Source: Granulicella sibirica (GTDB taxonomy: Bacteria > Acidobacteriota > Terriglobia > Terriglobales > Acidobacteriaceae). From it: DNA of 64,000 nt. Both the position numbers and the translations under genes were made by a program. The notes beneath the pieces were generated by a model, which worked only from the letters and a program-made list of their open reading frames with translations, was not told where the DNA came from and searched no databases. The stretch is from positions 806,001 through 870,000 of the forward strand of contig NZ_RDSM01000001.1 of assembly GCF_004115155.1 (NCBI RefSeq). Direction: 5' to 3'. Below are positions 34,796 through 44,444 of the stretch, in pieces; the stretch's first letter is position 1; each line of letters starts with the position of its first letter.

Positions 34796-34823
34796 TTGAC
34801 AATTATCTAATTCGTGCTATGTT
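34796..34823 (+). promoter_or_regulatory. Strong sigma-70-like promoter of the third toxin-antitoxin module
   Basis: A perfect TTGACA (34796-34801) and TATGTT (34818-34823) separated by 16 bases, 20 bp before the AGGAGG ribosome site of the GTG start at 34843. The surrounding DNA is notably AT-rich. Confidence 0.65.
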
Positions 34824-34842
34824 TCATCAAAGGAGGTTCGCC

Positions 34843-35274
34843 GTGGCAGATTATGGTTCAACGGACAGGGTAAGGCGCTACGCAGCAGAGCAATTCATCT
34901 TTCCCGCTCGTAAGCGCGGAGAGGCGACCGTCACCATCCATTCGGGAAGGTTTGGGAAGAATCTCGTTGACCATGACGTGCTTCCACCGAACCGATTCCC
35001 TATCATCTGCAATGCACTCAAGTCGAAGCGGTTCCTTGAGGAAAACCACCTCGTCCTCGAAGAGATCCAAGGACCTCCGTCCGGGCGAAGTTCCACCGTC
35101 ACCTTTGTGTACAGACTAGAACCCATCGCGCCTCCGGCCTCTTCAATTCCTCAGGCGAGTGTCCGTTCAAGAGACCGGTTCCTGGAACTTCGCGGGCTGT
35201 TGAGGAAGACCTATCAACAGCTTGGAGGGGCGGAAGAATTCCATCGTCGCGAGCGGGAGAGCTGGGACCGGTGA
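34843..35274 (+). CDS. Candidate antitoxin of unrecognised family, paired with VapC
   Basis: A 143-aa protein with no fold I recognise. The GTG start at 34843 is chosen because a perfect AGGAGG lies 7 bases upstream; the frame extends to 34777 but without a site. The N-terminal half is basic ('FIFPARKRGEATVTIHSGRFGKNLV'), consistent with nucleic-acid binding; the middle is 'NRFPIICNALKSKRFLEENHLVLEEIQGP', and the C-terminus is helical and charged. It ends overlapping the GTG start of a VapC toxin (GTGA), exactly as in the two other modules here. It is longer than Phd, AbrB or MetJ antitoxins. The role as antitoxin is inferred from position, coupling and its own promoter. Confidence 0.75.
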   Translation: MADYGSTDRVRRYAAEQFIFPARKRGEATVTIHSGRFGKNLVDHDVLPPNRFPIICNALKSKRFLEENHLVLEEIQGPPSGRSSTVTFVYRLEPIAPPASSIPQASVRSRDRFLELRGLLRKTYQQLGGAEEFHRRERESWDR

Positions 35275-35696
35275 GACGTATTTACTGGGATACGATGATC
35301 CACGTTTACTGGTTCGAGAATAACGATGCGCTTGGCGATCGGGTGCAGCACATTCTCGATGTCATGCTGCAAAGGAGTGACATCCTTTGCAGCAGTCTCT
35401 TCACTCTCAGCGAACTTATCGTCGGGCCGACAAAGACCATAGAACCGGGTGAAGTTGAGACAATCGAAGAATACTTCGAATCCGATCTGATCACGCTTCT
35501 GCCTTATACGCGGCAGGCGGTCCGAACTTTTGCTGAACTGCGCGCCCATCACGGAGTCAAGCCTCTGGATGCGCTTCATCTGGCGATAGCCGCGAACAAC
35601 AGCGTCGACCTATTCCTGACTCACGATAAGAGGCTTCAGAGGCTTCGCATGCCCGGGCTTCCGTTCATCGCGAGCCTTGAGACCGACCTCTTCTAA
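35271..35696 (+). CDS. PIN-domain toxin (VapC family)
   Basis: A 141-aa PIN protein: Asp7 in 'RRIYWDTMIHVYWFENND', Glu in 'LFTLSELIVGPTK', and 'HHGVKPLDALHLAIAANNSVDLFLTHDKRLQRL' with the acidic C-terminal residues, typical of VapC. It starts with GTG inside the stop of the upstream gene, so translation is coupled. The partner is not one of the common antitoxin folds. It is convergent with rho, separated by a bidirectional hairpin. Confidence 0.9.
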   Translation: MRRIYWDTMIHVYWFENNDALGDRVQHILDVMLQRSDILCSSLFTLSELIVGPTKTIEPGEVETIEEYFESDLITLLPYTRQAVRTFAELRAHHGVKPLDALHLAIAANNSVDLFLTHDKRLQRLRMPGLPFIASLETDLF

Positions 35697-35717
35697 TCCC
35701 CGAAGCACGGAACAACG

Positions 35718-35750
35718 AAGGGCACCGTCCGAAGACGACGCCCTTTCTCT
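35718..35750. terminator. Hairpin terminator between VapC and rho
   Basis: AAGGGC (35718-35723) pairs with GCCCTT (35740-35745), with an inner GTC-CGAA-GAC stem-loop; on the plus strand TTTCTCTTT follows. It can serve both convergent genes. Confidence 0.7.
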
Positions 35751-35764
35751 TTCGTGAAGCTGGT

Positions 35765-37015
35765 TTACAGCGAGCTCATGTTGTGCAGGAACTCCTGGTT
35801 GTTGCGGGTCTTGCCGAGCTTGTCGGTGAGAAGCTCCATCGCCTCGACCGGGCTCAACGGGTTGAGCACCTTGCGGAGGATCCAAGTGCGCTGGAGGTCT
35901 TCCTTCGGGATGAGGAGCTCTTCCTTACGCGTTCCGGAGCGCTGGATGTCGATCGCCGGGAAGACACGCTTGTCGACGAGCTTGCGGTCGAGGATGACTT
36001 CCATGTTGCCGGTACCCTTGAACTCTTCGAAGATGACCTCGTCCATGCGGGAGCCGGTGTCGACGAGGGCGGTGGCGATGATGGTGAGCGAGCCGCCTTC
36101 CTCGATGTTGCGGGCCGCGCCGAAGAAGCGCTTCGGGCGTTGCAGGGCGTTCGAGTCCACACCGCCTGAGAGCACCTTGCCCGACGGCGGGACGATGGTG
36201 TTGTAGGCGCGGGCGAGACGGGTGATGGAGTCGAGGAGGATGACGACGTCGCGCTTGTGCTCGACGAGGCGCTTGGCCTTCTCGATGACCATCTCGGCGA
36301 CCTGAACGTGGCGCGCGGCGGGCTCGTCGAAGGTGGAGGAGATGACTTCGCCTTTGACCGAGCGCTGCATGTCGGTGACTTCTTCTGGACGCTCGTCGAT
36401 GAGCAGGACGATCAGGACGACTTCGGGGTGGTTCGAGGTGATGGAGTTGGCGATGGATTGGAGGAGCATCGTCTTGCCGGTGCGCGGCGGAGCGACGATG
36501 AGGCCGCGCTGGCCCTTGCCTACGGGAGTCAGCAGGTCCATGACGCGTCCGGAGATGTGCTCGCGGACTGTCTCCATCTTCACGCGTTCCTGCGCGTAGA
36601 GCGGCGTCAGGTTGTCGAAGAGAATCTTGTTGCGGGTCTCCTCGGGGCTCTCGAAGTTGATCGCCTCGATCTTGACGAGGGCGAAGTACTTCTCACCTTC
36701 GTGCGGCGGGCGGACGTTGCCGCTGATGGTGTCGCCGGTCTTGAGGTCGAATTTGCGAATCTGCGATGGGGAGACGTAGATGTCATCGGGGCCGGGCAGG
36801 TAGTTGTAATCGGGCGAACGGAGGAAGCCGTAGCCGTCGGGGAGGATCTCGAGGACGCCTTCGGCGAAGATGTGCCCCTCTTTTTCGCTCTGCGCCTGCA
36901 GAATCTTGAAGATAAGGTCCTGCTTGCGGAGTCCGCTGGTACCGGCGATATCGAGGCCGCGCGCGAGCTTGCCCAATTCGGCAATGTTGTGTTCTTTCAA
37001 CTCAGAAATTGTCAT
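35765..37015 (-). CDS. rho: Transcription termination factor Rho
   Basis: A 416-aa Rho, the usual length without the long actinobacterial insertion. An N-terminal Rho-N helix bundle ('[22 protein letters not shown]') is followed by the CSD RNA-binding domain ('[30 protein letters not shown]') and the RecA-type motor: Walker A '[11 protein letters not shown]', Walker B '[16 protein letters not shown]', and the Q/R-loop region '[29 protein letters not shown]'. It is a hexameric ATP-dependent RNA translocase. The ATG at 37015 is the family start. rpoZ lies upstream on the same strand. Confidence 0.98.
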   Translation of the reverse strand: MTISELKEHNIAELGKLARGLDIAGTSGLRKQDLIFKILQAQSEKEGHIFAEGVLEILPDGYGFLRSPDYNYLPGPDDIYVSPSQIRKFDLKTGDTISGNVRPPHEGEKYFALVKIEAINFESPEETRNKILFDNLTPLYAQERVKMETVREHISGRVMDLLTPVGKGQRGLIVAPPRTGKTMLLQSIANSITSNHPEVVLIVLLIDERPEEVTDMQRSVKGEVISSTFDEPAARHVQVAEMVIEKAKRLVEHKRDVVILLDSITRLARAYNTIVPPSGKVLSGGVDSNALQRPKRFFGAARNIEEGGSLTIIATALVDTGSRMDEVIFEEFKGTGNMEVILDRKLVDKRVFPAIDIQRSGTRKEELLIPKEDLQRTWILRKVLNPLSPVEAMELLTDKLGKTRNNQEFLHNMSSL

Positions 37016-37202
37016 GTTTTACCTGAAGATTTTTACTTTTTGGGAAGGAGAGATGGTTGAAGCGGAGGCGGGATCTGTCAGACGGGGAGTCGGGGACGAG
37101 GCCGGAACGCGTGGGAGTAGCAGAAATTGCGGAGTTGTTTGTGATTATGGCAGATTGCGGAGGGATTGTCGTGCAGGAAAACCGGGGTGAAACTGCCGCG
37201 CG

Positions 37203-37430
37203 TTAAGCTGCGCGGCGTTCCTGTGAACCAATAGCAGTGATCTTCTCAACGGGCTCGTTGGCGTCGTCCATGGGAATCGTGTCTTTGAAACGGTCCAGAA
37301 CCTCATTCGTGGTGTCCTGAAGCCGGGTGTTCGGCTTGTGCAGCTTCCTCGTCGCCTTCGACGCAAGCTGACATAGCTCGTAGCGGTTTGTTACGTGAGT
37401 CAAAGCTCCAAAAATCAAATCCGAGCGCAT
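37203..37430 (-). CDS. rpoZ: DNA-directed RNA polymerase omega subunit
   Basis: A 75-aa omega subunit. The core 'NRYELCQLASKATRKLHK' corresponds to the conserved 'R..LV..A..RAR.L' segment that clamps the beta' C-terminus. The ATG at 37430 has a clear AAAGGAG site. Omega helps assemble RNA polymerase. Here it is not in its usual gmk-rpoZ-spoT neighbourhood but upstream of rho, with a 489-bp non-coding stretch before it. Confidence 0.85.
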   Translation of the reverse strand: MRSDLIFGALTHVTNRYELCQLASKATRKLHKPNTRLQDTTNEVLDRFKDTIPMDDANEPVEKITAIGSQERRAA

Positions 37431-37919
37431 AGCATTCTCCTTTTCTTGCCGGTGGACGTCATCGGTCCACTGGTCTCATTTCGAATACAAACTGTGTTGT
37501 TTTCTACCGCACACTCGTTAGACGCTAAAATCCGCGCTGACGACTCTTTCCCAGCCAAAAAGTTCGACTAACCTGTTTCAGACTGGTTTCAGACTGGGTC
37601 AAGGGATAAAAAGCACACACGACGGTCGCGGCGAGAGGTCAAAGACCACAGGCTAGTTCCAACGTTTTGTGCGGTTTATGCCAGAATCAGACTATCCGGA
37701 TGAGAAGAGGCTTAAATGCAAAGACACGGGGGGAAAGCCTATCTCCGTGCCGAACCTGAGCCGCTGAACTCCTCTACCCACGCAGGCACAAAGGCAACGA
37801 CACTCATGGAAAGTAAATCGTCCGGGGGGGGCGGGTCAATACTTTTTTTGGGAAGTTCGCCTGCGGGTAATCCCGGAAACGGAAGATTTTGAATCGAGAA
37901 TCAGTCGAATCCGTGTTCG
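37431..37919. other. 489-bp non-coding region upstream of rpoZ with structured-looking block
   Basis: No gene is supported. It has an exact 11-bp tandem (TTTCAGACTGG at 37576-37586 and 37587-37597). Between about 37704 and 37805 is a dense, repeat-like or RNA-like block: AGAGG pairs with CCTCT at its ends, an inner CACGGG/TCCGTG stem is present, and a 'GCCGAACCTGAGCCGCTGAA' tract occurs. Runs of eight G (about 37823-37830) and seven T follow. Reading the other strand, a 22-codon frame is seen but without a ribosome site. It does not match a riboswitch class I can name. Confidence 0.4.
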
Positions 37920-39515
37920 TCAAGACCAATAACTTCGATCAAGTGTCCGGTATTGGATCGCCTCCGCGATGTGTTTGACCGCGATATCCTGCACCCCTTC
38001 GAGGTCTGCGATGGTGCGGGAGACCTTGAGGATGCGGTCGTGGGCGCGGGCGCTCAGGCCCTGTTGCTGCATTGCCCGTTCAAGCAGCCTCTCGGCGTCC
38101 GAGGACAGCTCGCAGAAGACGCGAATCTGCTGAGTGGACATCTGGGAGTTTGAAAAGACTTTCCGCGAGACTGCTTTGGCGCTTCCCTTCGTCCGCTCCG
38201 CCGTCGCGCCAAAGCGCTCATGCTGGCGCTCCCGGGCTGCAAGGACACGCGCCCGGATCTCGGAAGAGCCCTCGCTGGCCGAGCCGCCCCGCAGTTCCTT
38301 ATATTGCACTGCAGGCACCTCGATGTGGATGTCGATGCGGTCAAGCAGAGGTCCACTGACCTTCGAGACATATCGCTGAATCATCGGCGGCGTACACATG
38401 CACTCGCGGCTCTTATCGTTGAAGTAGCCGCAAGGACACGGGTTCATCGCCGCTGCGAGCATGAAGCGCGCGGGAAAGCTGAGGCTCATGGCCGCGCGCG
38501 TGATGGTCACCATGCCGTCCTCCAACGGCTGCCGCAGAACCTCAAGGACGTTGCGAGGAAACTCCGGCAGTTCGTCGAGAAAGAGCAGACCGTTGTGTGC
38601 GAGCGATACCTCGCCGGGACGCGGCATCACGCCACCGCCGATCAGCCCCGCGTCGGAGATGGTGTGGTGTGGCGAACGGAAAGGCCGGTGCGCCACGAGG
38701 CCGTCCTCAGCGTTCAGCACACCCGCTACCGAGTGGATCTTTGTCGTCTCGAGCGCCTCCTCAAACCGCAACGGCGCGAGAATCGAAGGCAGGCGCTTCG
38801 CCAGCATCGTCTTTCCGGAACCCGGCGGCCCGATCATCAGGATGTTGTGTCCGCCCGCCGCCGCGACCTCCAAGGCGCGTTTGGCGACGCCCTGCCCGCG
38901 TACGTCCTTGAAGTCCGCCGGGAAGTGTTGCATCTCGTTCAGCAGGTCGGTCGCTTCCACCTTGAGCGGCACGGCGGTGATCGCTCCGAACGCCGCCGCG
39001 TTCAGCAGTTCGCGGACTTCGGTGAGCGTCTTGACGGGGTACACATCCACGCCTTCGACTACAGCCGCCTCTTTCGCATTGCTCTCGGGAACGATGAGGT
39101 TGCGAATGCCCCTGGCCTTCGCAGCCACCGCGATGGGAAGCATTCCCTGCACGGCCCGCAGGCCTCCGTCGAGACCAAGTTCTCCGACCAGGAGGAAGTC
39201 GCTCATGTCCTTGATGTTGAGGCCGCCATACGCGCCGAGAATGCCGATGGCGATGGGAAGGTCGAAGCCCGAGCCTTCCTTCTTGAGGTCAGCCGGAGCG
39301 AGGTTGATGGTGATGCGGGTGGGAGGCAGACCGAAGCCGGAGTTCTTGATGGCCGCGCGCACACGGTCCCGACTCTCCCGGACCGCCGCATCCGGTAATC
39401 CGACCGTGTGGAACTGCTCTTCGCCAAGGGTGACGTTCGCGAAGTCGATCTCGACCTCGATGATGCTTGCGTCGATCCCATAGACCGCCGCACTGCGTAC
39501 TTTGAAGAGAGACAT
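37920..39515 (-). CDS. comM: YifB/ComM family Mg-chelatase-like AAA+ ATPase
   Basis: A 531-aa ComM homologue. The N-terminal Lon-protease-like domain ('[26 protein letters not shown]...[13 protein letters not shown]') precedes the Mg-chelatase AAA+ core with Walker A '[18 protein letters not shown]', Walker B '[12 protein letters not shown]' and sensor '[14 protein letters not shown]', then the C-terminal '[18 protein letters not shown]' domain. In transformable bacteria ComM is a bidirectional helicase promoting branch migration during natural transformation; a pilus locus in the same window is consistent but does not prove competence. The ATG at 39515 fits the family start. Confidence 0.95.
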   Translation of the reverse strand: MSLFKVRSAAVYGIDASIIEVEIDFANVTLGEEQFHTVGLPDAAVRESRDRVRAAIKNSGFGLPPTRITINLAPADLKKEGSGFDLPIAIGILGAYGGLNIKDMSDFLLVGELGLDGGLRAVQGMLPIAVAAKARGIRNLIVPESNAKEAAVVEGVDVYPVKTLTEVRELLNAAAFGAITAVPLKVEATDLLNEMQHFPADFKDVRGQGVAKRALEVAAAGGHNILMIGPPGSGKTMLAKRLPSILAPLRFEEALETTKIHSVAGVLNAEDGLVAHRPFRSPHHTISDAGLIGGGVMPRPGEVSLAHNGLLFLDELPEFPRNVLEVLRQPLEDGMVTITRAAMSLSFPARFMLAAAMNPCPCGYFNDKSRECMCTPPMIQRYVSKVSGPLLDRIDIHIEVPAVQYKELRGGSASEGSSEIRARVLAARERQHERFGATAERTKGSAKAVSRKVFSNSQMSTQQIRVFCELSSDAERLLERAMQQQGLSARAHDRILKVSRTIADLEGVQDIAVKHIAEAIQYRTLDRSYWS

Positions 39516-39742
39516 AAGGTCGCCTGATCAATCCTGGAGGCAGAAGTTTGAAACGGAACAGAAGGAAGCTATGGGCCGGAGTCCGCCCAGTCTAGCACCG
39601 CGCCTGCGACCACAGAGGAGGCTGGCACATCAGAAGGATGCGAAGCCGATAAACTTCGCCACGTTTCCGCTGCCTCGTGACACACTATGTGAAATCTCCA
39701 AGCCAGCGAACGAAGATAGAGATTTTAGAAGGATTCGCACGC

Positions 39743-40693
39743 ATGCAAGTGTTTCCCCGCTCCCTCCGCCTCGTCGCTTTCGCCGCCGTGCTCCTTGCCG
39801 CCACCTCGGGTCACCGGGCCTTCGCACAGAACAACGACGTCTCGTCCCAGGAGACCGATACGCCCCCCGGTCCGTTTGATCCAGGTCATAGTTCCGTTGC
39901 GGACGACAAGCAGCAGGCGTGGCTCATCCTCACCGATGCGTACAACGACAAGCACTCGCTGGTGCGCGTGCAGGCTTTGGCCGCGCTCGGCAATGTCGGG
40001 GACGACCGCGCCGCCAAGATGATCTCCGATGAGTTGAACGACACCGATATCGATGTGCGCACGGGCGCCGTGCTCGCCTGCGGCGAGGGACGCCAGCTTT
40101 TGCTCATCGGCAGGCTGCACGACATGCTCGACGACAAGGAGCCCGAGGTGGCGTTCGCCGCGGCAACGACCCTCTGGAAAATGAAGGACCACTCCGGTGA
40201 GGACATCCTGATGGCCGTCGCGAATGGCGACCGGCCTGCAAATGCGACGTTTGTGAACGGGACGATGCACACGATGAACAAGGACTTCCATAACCCGTCG
40301 ACGCTCACCCGCATGGGCGCGCTGCAGGGAGCCAGCTTTCTGCTCGGTCCCTTCGGCTTTGGCATCACCGCGTACGAGGCGATGCGCAAGAGCGGAGGAA
40401 GCTCGGCGCGCGTGGTCGCGATCGAGCAACTCGCGCAGGAACGCACCGGCCCGGTGCGGGCACAGTTGCTGAGCGCGCTTGGCGATAAGGATCCCGGGGT
40501 ACGGGCCTCAGCCGCGAAGGCGCTCGGTGATTACCACGAGCCTGATGTCGCTACGGCGCTGGCTAATCTGTTCATCGATTCGAAGCCACCGGTTCGGTAT
40601 ACCGCCGCGGCAGCCTATCTGCATTCGACCGGCGCGGCTCCGGCTCCGGCAACTCCACCTGCCGTAGCGAAGCCCGCCTCGAAGAAGCGCTGA
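39743..40693 (+). CDS. Secreted HEAT-repeat protein
   Basis: A 316-aa exported protein. The signal peptide spans residues 1-28 (ending AFA). HEAT-like repeats of alternating helices follow: 'DKHSLVRVQALAALGNVGDDRAAKMISDEL', 'DTDIDVRTGAVLACGEG', 'DKEPEVAFAAATTLWKM', 'TGPVRAQLLSALGDKDPGVRASAAKALGDYHEPDVATAL'. The C-terminus is Ala/Pro-rich. A 'MGALQGASFLLGPFGFGITAYEAMRKSG' hydrophobic stretch in the middle is unusual for a HEAT protein and could contact membrane. The ATG at 39743 has AAGGA 9 bases upstream. Likely a protein-interaction scaffold in the periplasm. Confidence 0.82.
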   Translation: MQVFPRSLRLVAFAAVLLAATSGHRAFAQNNDVSSQETDTPPGPFDPGHSSVADDKQQAWLILTDAYNDKHSLVRVQALAALGNVGDDRAAKMISDELNDTDIDVRTGAVLACGEGRQLLLIGRLHDMLDDKEPEVAFAAATTLWKMKDHSGEDILMAVANGDRPANATFVNGTMHTMNKDFHNPSTLTRMGALQGASFLLGPFGFGITAYEAMRKSGGSSARVVAIEQLAQERTGPVRAQLLSALGDKDPGVRASAAKALGDYHEPDVATALANLFIDSKPPVRYTAAAAYLHSTGAAPAPATPPAVAKPASKKR

Positions 40694-40769
40694 ATCGATC
40701 CGATCCATCAAAATTGACATTACTTCCGGGCCGGAGGATGGTAGCGTTCGACGCAGGAGTTCAACCAAC

Positions 40770-41189
40770 ATGCGTAAGTTCATGAGCCTGTTCGTCCTCG
40801 CTACCCTCTTCCTCCTTCCAACCATCCCGGTCCAGAGTCAAACCACTGCCCCTCCAGCAAGCATCTCCTGCGATGGAACTCCCGCCGCGGTGCGCGTCTC
40901 CGAGATCAAACCCGGGATGATGGCCGACTTTCTGAAGGCCGTTGACGCCCATCGCGCCTGGTATCGAGCGCACGGATTCACCGCCAACCAGATCTACGCC
41001 TCGCGCGTCTACGATCAAGGCCCCAACGCTCCGTTTTCCGAGACCGAGGTTCTCACCTTCCACGTCAATCCGCCGACGGCCAGCAGACCCGTGGAGCAGG
41101 ACGATGCTTACAAGGCGTTCGTCAAGATGTACCGTGACACATCCAGCCTCAAGAACGAGTACCGCATCTGCATGCCGAAGCAGCCTTAG
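40770..41189 (+). CDS. Small secreted hypothetical protein
   Basis: A 139-aa protein with a clear signal peptide (1-23, 'FMSLFVLATLFLLPTIPVQS'). The mature part contains 'VRVSEIKPGMMADFLKAVDAHRAWYRAHGFTAN', reminiscent of the ferredoxin-like (NIPSNAP/ABM-type) fold in which such a helix follows the first strand, but similarity is too weak for naming. Two cysteines ('SISCDGTP' and 'YRICMPKQP') could form a disulfide in the periplasm. Short gap to the sdaA gene downstream. Confidence 0.7.
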   Translation: MRKFMSLFVLATLFLLPTIPVQSQTTAPPASISCDGTPAAVRVSEIKPGMMADFLKAVDAHRAWYRAHGFTANQIYASRVYDQGPNAPFSETEVLTFHVNPPTASRPVEQDDAYKAFVKMYRDTSSLKNEYRICMPKQP

Positions 41190-41236
41190 CCTGGAACGCC
41201 TTCCCAGGCGACGACCGCCGTACAATCGAGGCTGAC

Positions 41237-42700
<1,464 letters not shown>

Positions 42701-42712
42701 GTCGCCCGGTCG

Positions 42713-43243
42713 TCACGCTGCGGCGGCGAGGTAGGAGTACCGCCCCGCGTGGCTCGTCTCGTAAAGCGCGAGCAGACGCTGGCGCATGAGGTAGTAGGCG
42801 CTTGCGGCTTCCTGGACGTTGAACGGCCCGCGAACTTCGCCACGGCCGAACGCAAGGTTGAGCCCAAGCCGGAAGGTCGCGCGTTTGAGCAGGATCGCAT
42901 CCCGGCGCATCCGTTCGGCGACGATTACGCTCTCGTTGAAGTTCCAGCGCTGCGCGTATCCCGCGAGCGCGATCAGGACGTCCGCGTTGGCGCGCATGCG
43001 CTGCAGGCCATCCGCTCCGCCGATCATGGTCCAGAGCTGGTCGGTCTCGATGCCGATCTGACCCTTCATCGGATGAAGATATTCGAGAGCGACCGAAGCG
43101 ATGCCGTCAGACGGCAGGGGCTCGAGCTTCGCGACGAGATCCTCCCAACTCATGTTGGACAGCCGGGATGATTTGATGTGCGTCCTGACGAACGCGAACC
43201 CGATGCAAAGAATCGCTGCGGCAAAGAGGACGAGAAAGGTCAT
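42713..43243 (-). CDS. Membrane-anchored hypothetical protein
   Basis: A 176-aa protein with one N-terminal helix (residues 2-18, 'TFLVLFAAAILCIGFAF') and a cytoplasmic helical body ('SWEDLVAKLEPLPSDGIASVALEYL', 'DQLWTMIGGADGLQRMRANADVLIALAGYAQRW', 'AASAYYLMRQRLLALYE'). No family is recognised. The ATG at 43243 overlaps the stop of the upstream 7-helix membrane protein gene by 4 bases, so the two are cotranslated. Confidence 0.75.
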   Translation of the reverse strand: MTFLVLFAAAILCIGFAFVRTHIKSSRLSNMSWEDLVAKLEPLPSDGIASVALEYLHPMKGQIGIETDQLWTMIGGADGLQRMRANADVLIALAGYAQRWNFNESVIVAERMRRDAILLKRATFRLGLNLAFGRGEVRGPFNVQEAASAYYLMRQRLLALYETSHAGRYSYLAAAA

Positions 43244-44010
43244 AGGGGAGGTCCGTCGACGCTTGTCAGATCGTATTGCACCCGGCGGTGGAGAGCAACA
43301 AGATAAGCGGACATCTCTGGAGAAAGTGGCGCGCGTGCCTTTTCCGGGAGGCAGAAGGTAACGATCCAGAAGCCCAGGACCGACAGGTAAACCCCCATCC
43401 GGAGATACGAAAAGACGACAAACTCTCGATCCCAGCCGAGGATGACATGCGCAAACTCCTCGAGCAGCGCGCTGAACGCCCATATCGCGATTCCCTGCCC
43501 AAGCGCGACCACGTAGCTTCGCCGCTGCAGGCCCAGCCGGTTTGCGGCCGCCGACATCGCGAGAAAAAGCTCGCAGGTGAGAAGCGAGGTGAAGACCGTC
43601 ACTCGCACATTCCACAGGGCGAGGCCACGGGACTGCGGCGGACCAAGCTGCAGGGCGAGTCCGGCGGCCGCGACCAAACCAATCATTCCCCACACGAGAA
43701 ACGAGTTCCTCGCATCGCGAACCCAGGTTCCGGTCGGACGCAGAATATCGCGGGCGATCTCATAGATCAACGCGACCTGGAAGACGTAGTCGGCGAAGCC
43801 GGTAATCCAGTAGGCGAGAAAGTAAGCGCGGTGGCTCGCATGGCGCGAGATCACGAAGAGAAGGATCGTGGTCAGCGCCTGGAAGCCCATCATGCCGGTG
43901 AAGATCGGATATTCCCCGGCACGCTTCCGGAATGCCAGGACAAGCACGAGGGCGACGTGACCGGCGAAGCCCGCCGCCCACAGTGCGTTGTCCAGCATGG
44001 AGACGTTCAT
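43240..44010 (-). CDS. Polytopic membrane protein (about seven helices)
   Basis: A 256-aa protein with about seven hydrophobic segments (near 10-27, 38-55, 64-90, 103-120, 130-150, 165-190, 200-220) and charged loops ('RDILRPTGTWVRDARN', 'FCLPEKARAPLSPEM'). It resembles the many unassigned seven-helix proteins of Acidobacteriota. It starts 24 bp after a 55-codon ORF and overlaps the next gene by ATGA, so three genes form one operon. Function unknown. Confidence 0.8.
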   Translation of the reverse strand: MNVSMLDNALWAAGFAGHVALVLVLAFRKRAGEYPIFTGMMGFQALTTILLFVISRHASHRAYFLAYWITGFADYVFQVALIYEIARDILRPTGTWVRDARNSFLVWGMIGLVAAAGLALQLGPPQSRGLALWNVRVTVFTSLLTCELFLAMSAAANRLGLQRRSYVVALGQGIAIWAFSALLEEFAHVILGWDREFVVFSYLRMGVYLSVLGFWIVTFCLPEKARAPLSPEMSAYLVALHRRVQYDLTSVDGPPL

Positions 44011-44034
44011 CAGTGAGAGACCTGTCCCTGCGGA

Positions 44035-44202
44035 TTAGACCCCTAAGACGACAGCAACAGTGTACGCAACAATGAATGCCGACGAAGCGGAAGCAGCGGC
44101 AGGAGGAGGATTCGTGCCCCACCGCTCAGCCTGGGCCATGGGAGCAGCGACGAGGGAAAGGGTGGCGGCGGCAAAGGTGAACGAACGGAGGAAGTTCTTC
44201 AT
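44035..44202 (-). CDS. Small secreted or membrane protein, 55 aa
   Basis: A 55-codon gene with an excellent AAGGAG site 7 bases before the ATG at 44202. Residues 1-24 look like a signal peptide (basic start, hydrophobic core 'FAAATLSLVAAPMAQA'), then a short Pro/Ala/Ser linker and a second hydrophobic segment 'AFIVAYTVAVVLGV' at the extreme C-terminus. It is the first gene of the operon with the seven-helix protein. The membrane tail and strong ribosome site argue for a real small protein; no family is recognised. Confidence 0.65.
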   Translation of the reverse strand: MKNFLRSFTFAAATLSLVAAPMAQAERWGTNPPPAAASASSAFIVAYTVAVVLGV

Positions 44203-44398
44203 GGTGTGGCTCCTTGGGGCGCAAAAGTGCGCTGCTCAAGCGTAGCTGGATGACACACCGTAGAAACAGAGATCATTTGAAGGCGTAGCGTTTGTCTCAA
44301 GAGTGAAGGAAGACGGTCTCGAAACAGACATATCTTCCTTTTAAAATGACCACTTCGGGACTGGTCTCGGCCTCGAAACTCACCATAAGAGCGTAAAA

Positions 44399-44420
44399 AG
44401 GGAGCGCCGTAGCGCCCCCT
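44399..44420 (-). terminator. Intrinsic terminator of the coiled-coil membrane protein gene
   Basis: On the minus strand AGGG-G-GCGC pairs with GCGC-T-CCCT around a 4-base loop (44399-44420), followed by TTTTT (44394-44398). It lies 25 bp beyond the stop at 44445. Confidence 0.8.
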
Positions 44421-44444
44421 CTCGCCGGACGTGGAATGAACCAG

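Noticed and set aside
36257..37060. 267-codon plus-strand frame opposite rho
   Set aside because: Antisense shadow of Rho; the translation is Val/Asp/Leu-rich and matches no family.
37704..37805. Possible c-di-AMP (ydaO) or c-di-GMP riboswitch
   Set aside because: Some short motifs are reminiscent (GCAAAG, GCCGAACCTG), but the order and core stems do not match either consensus and no gene with such control follows on the plus strand; kept only as an unexplained block.
38220..39398. 392-codon plus-strand frame opposite comM
   Set aside because: Antisense shadow of a clear ComM ATPase with intact Walker motifs.
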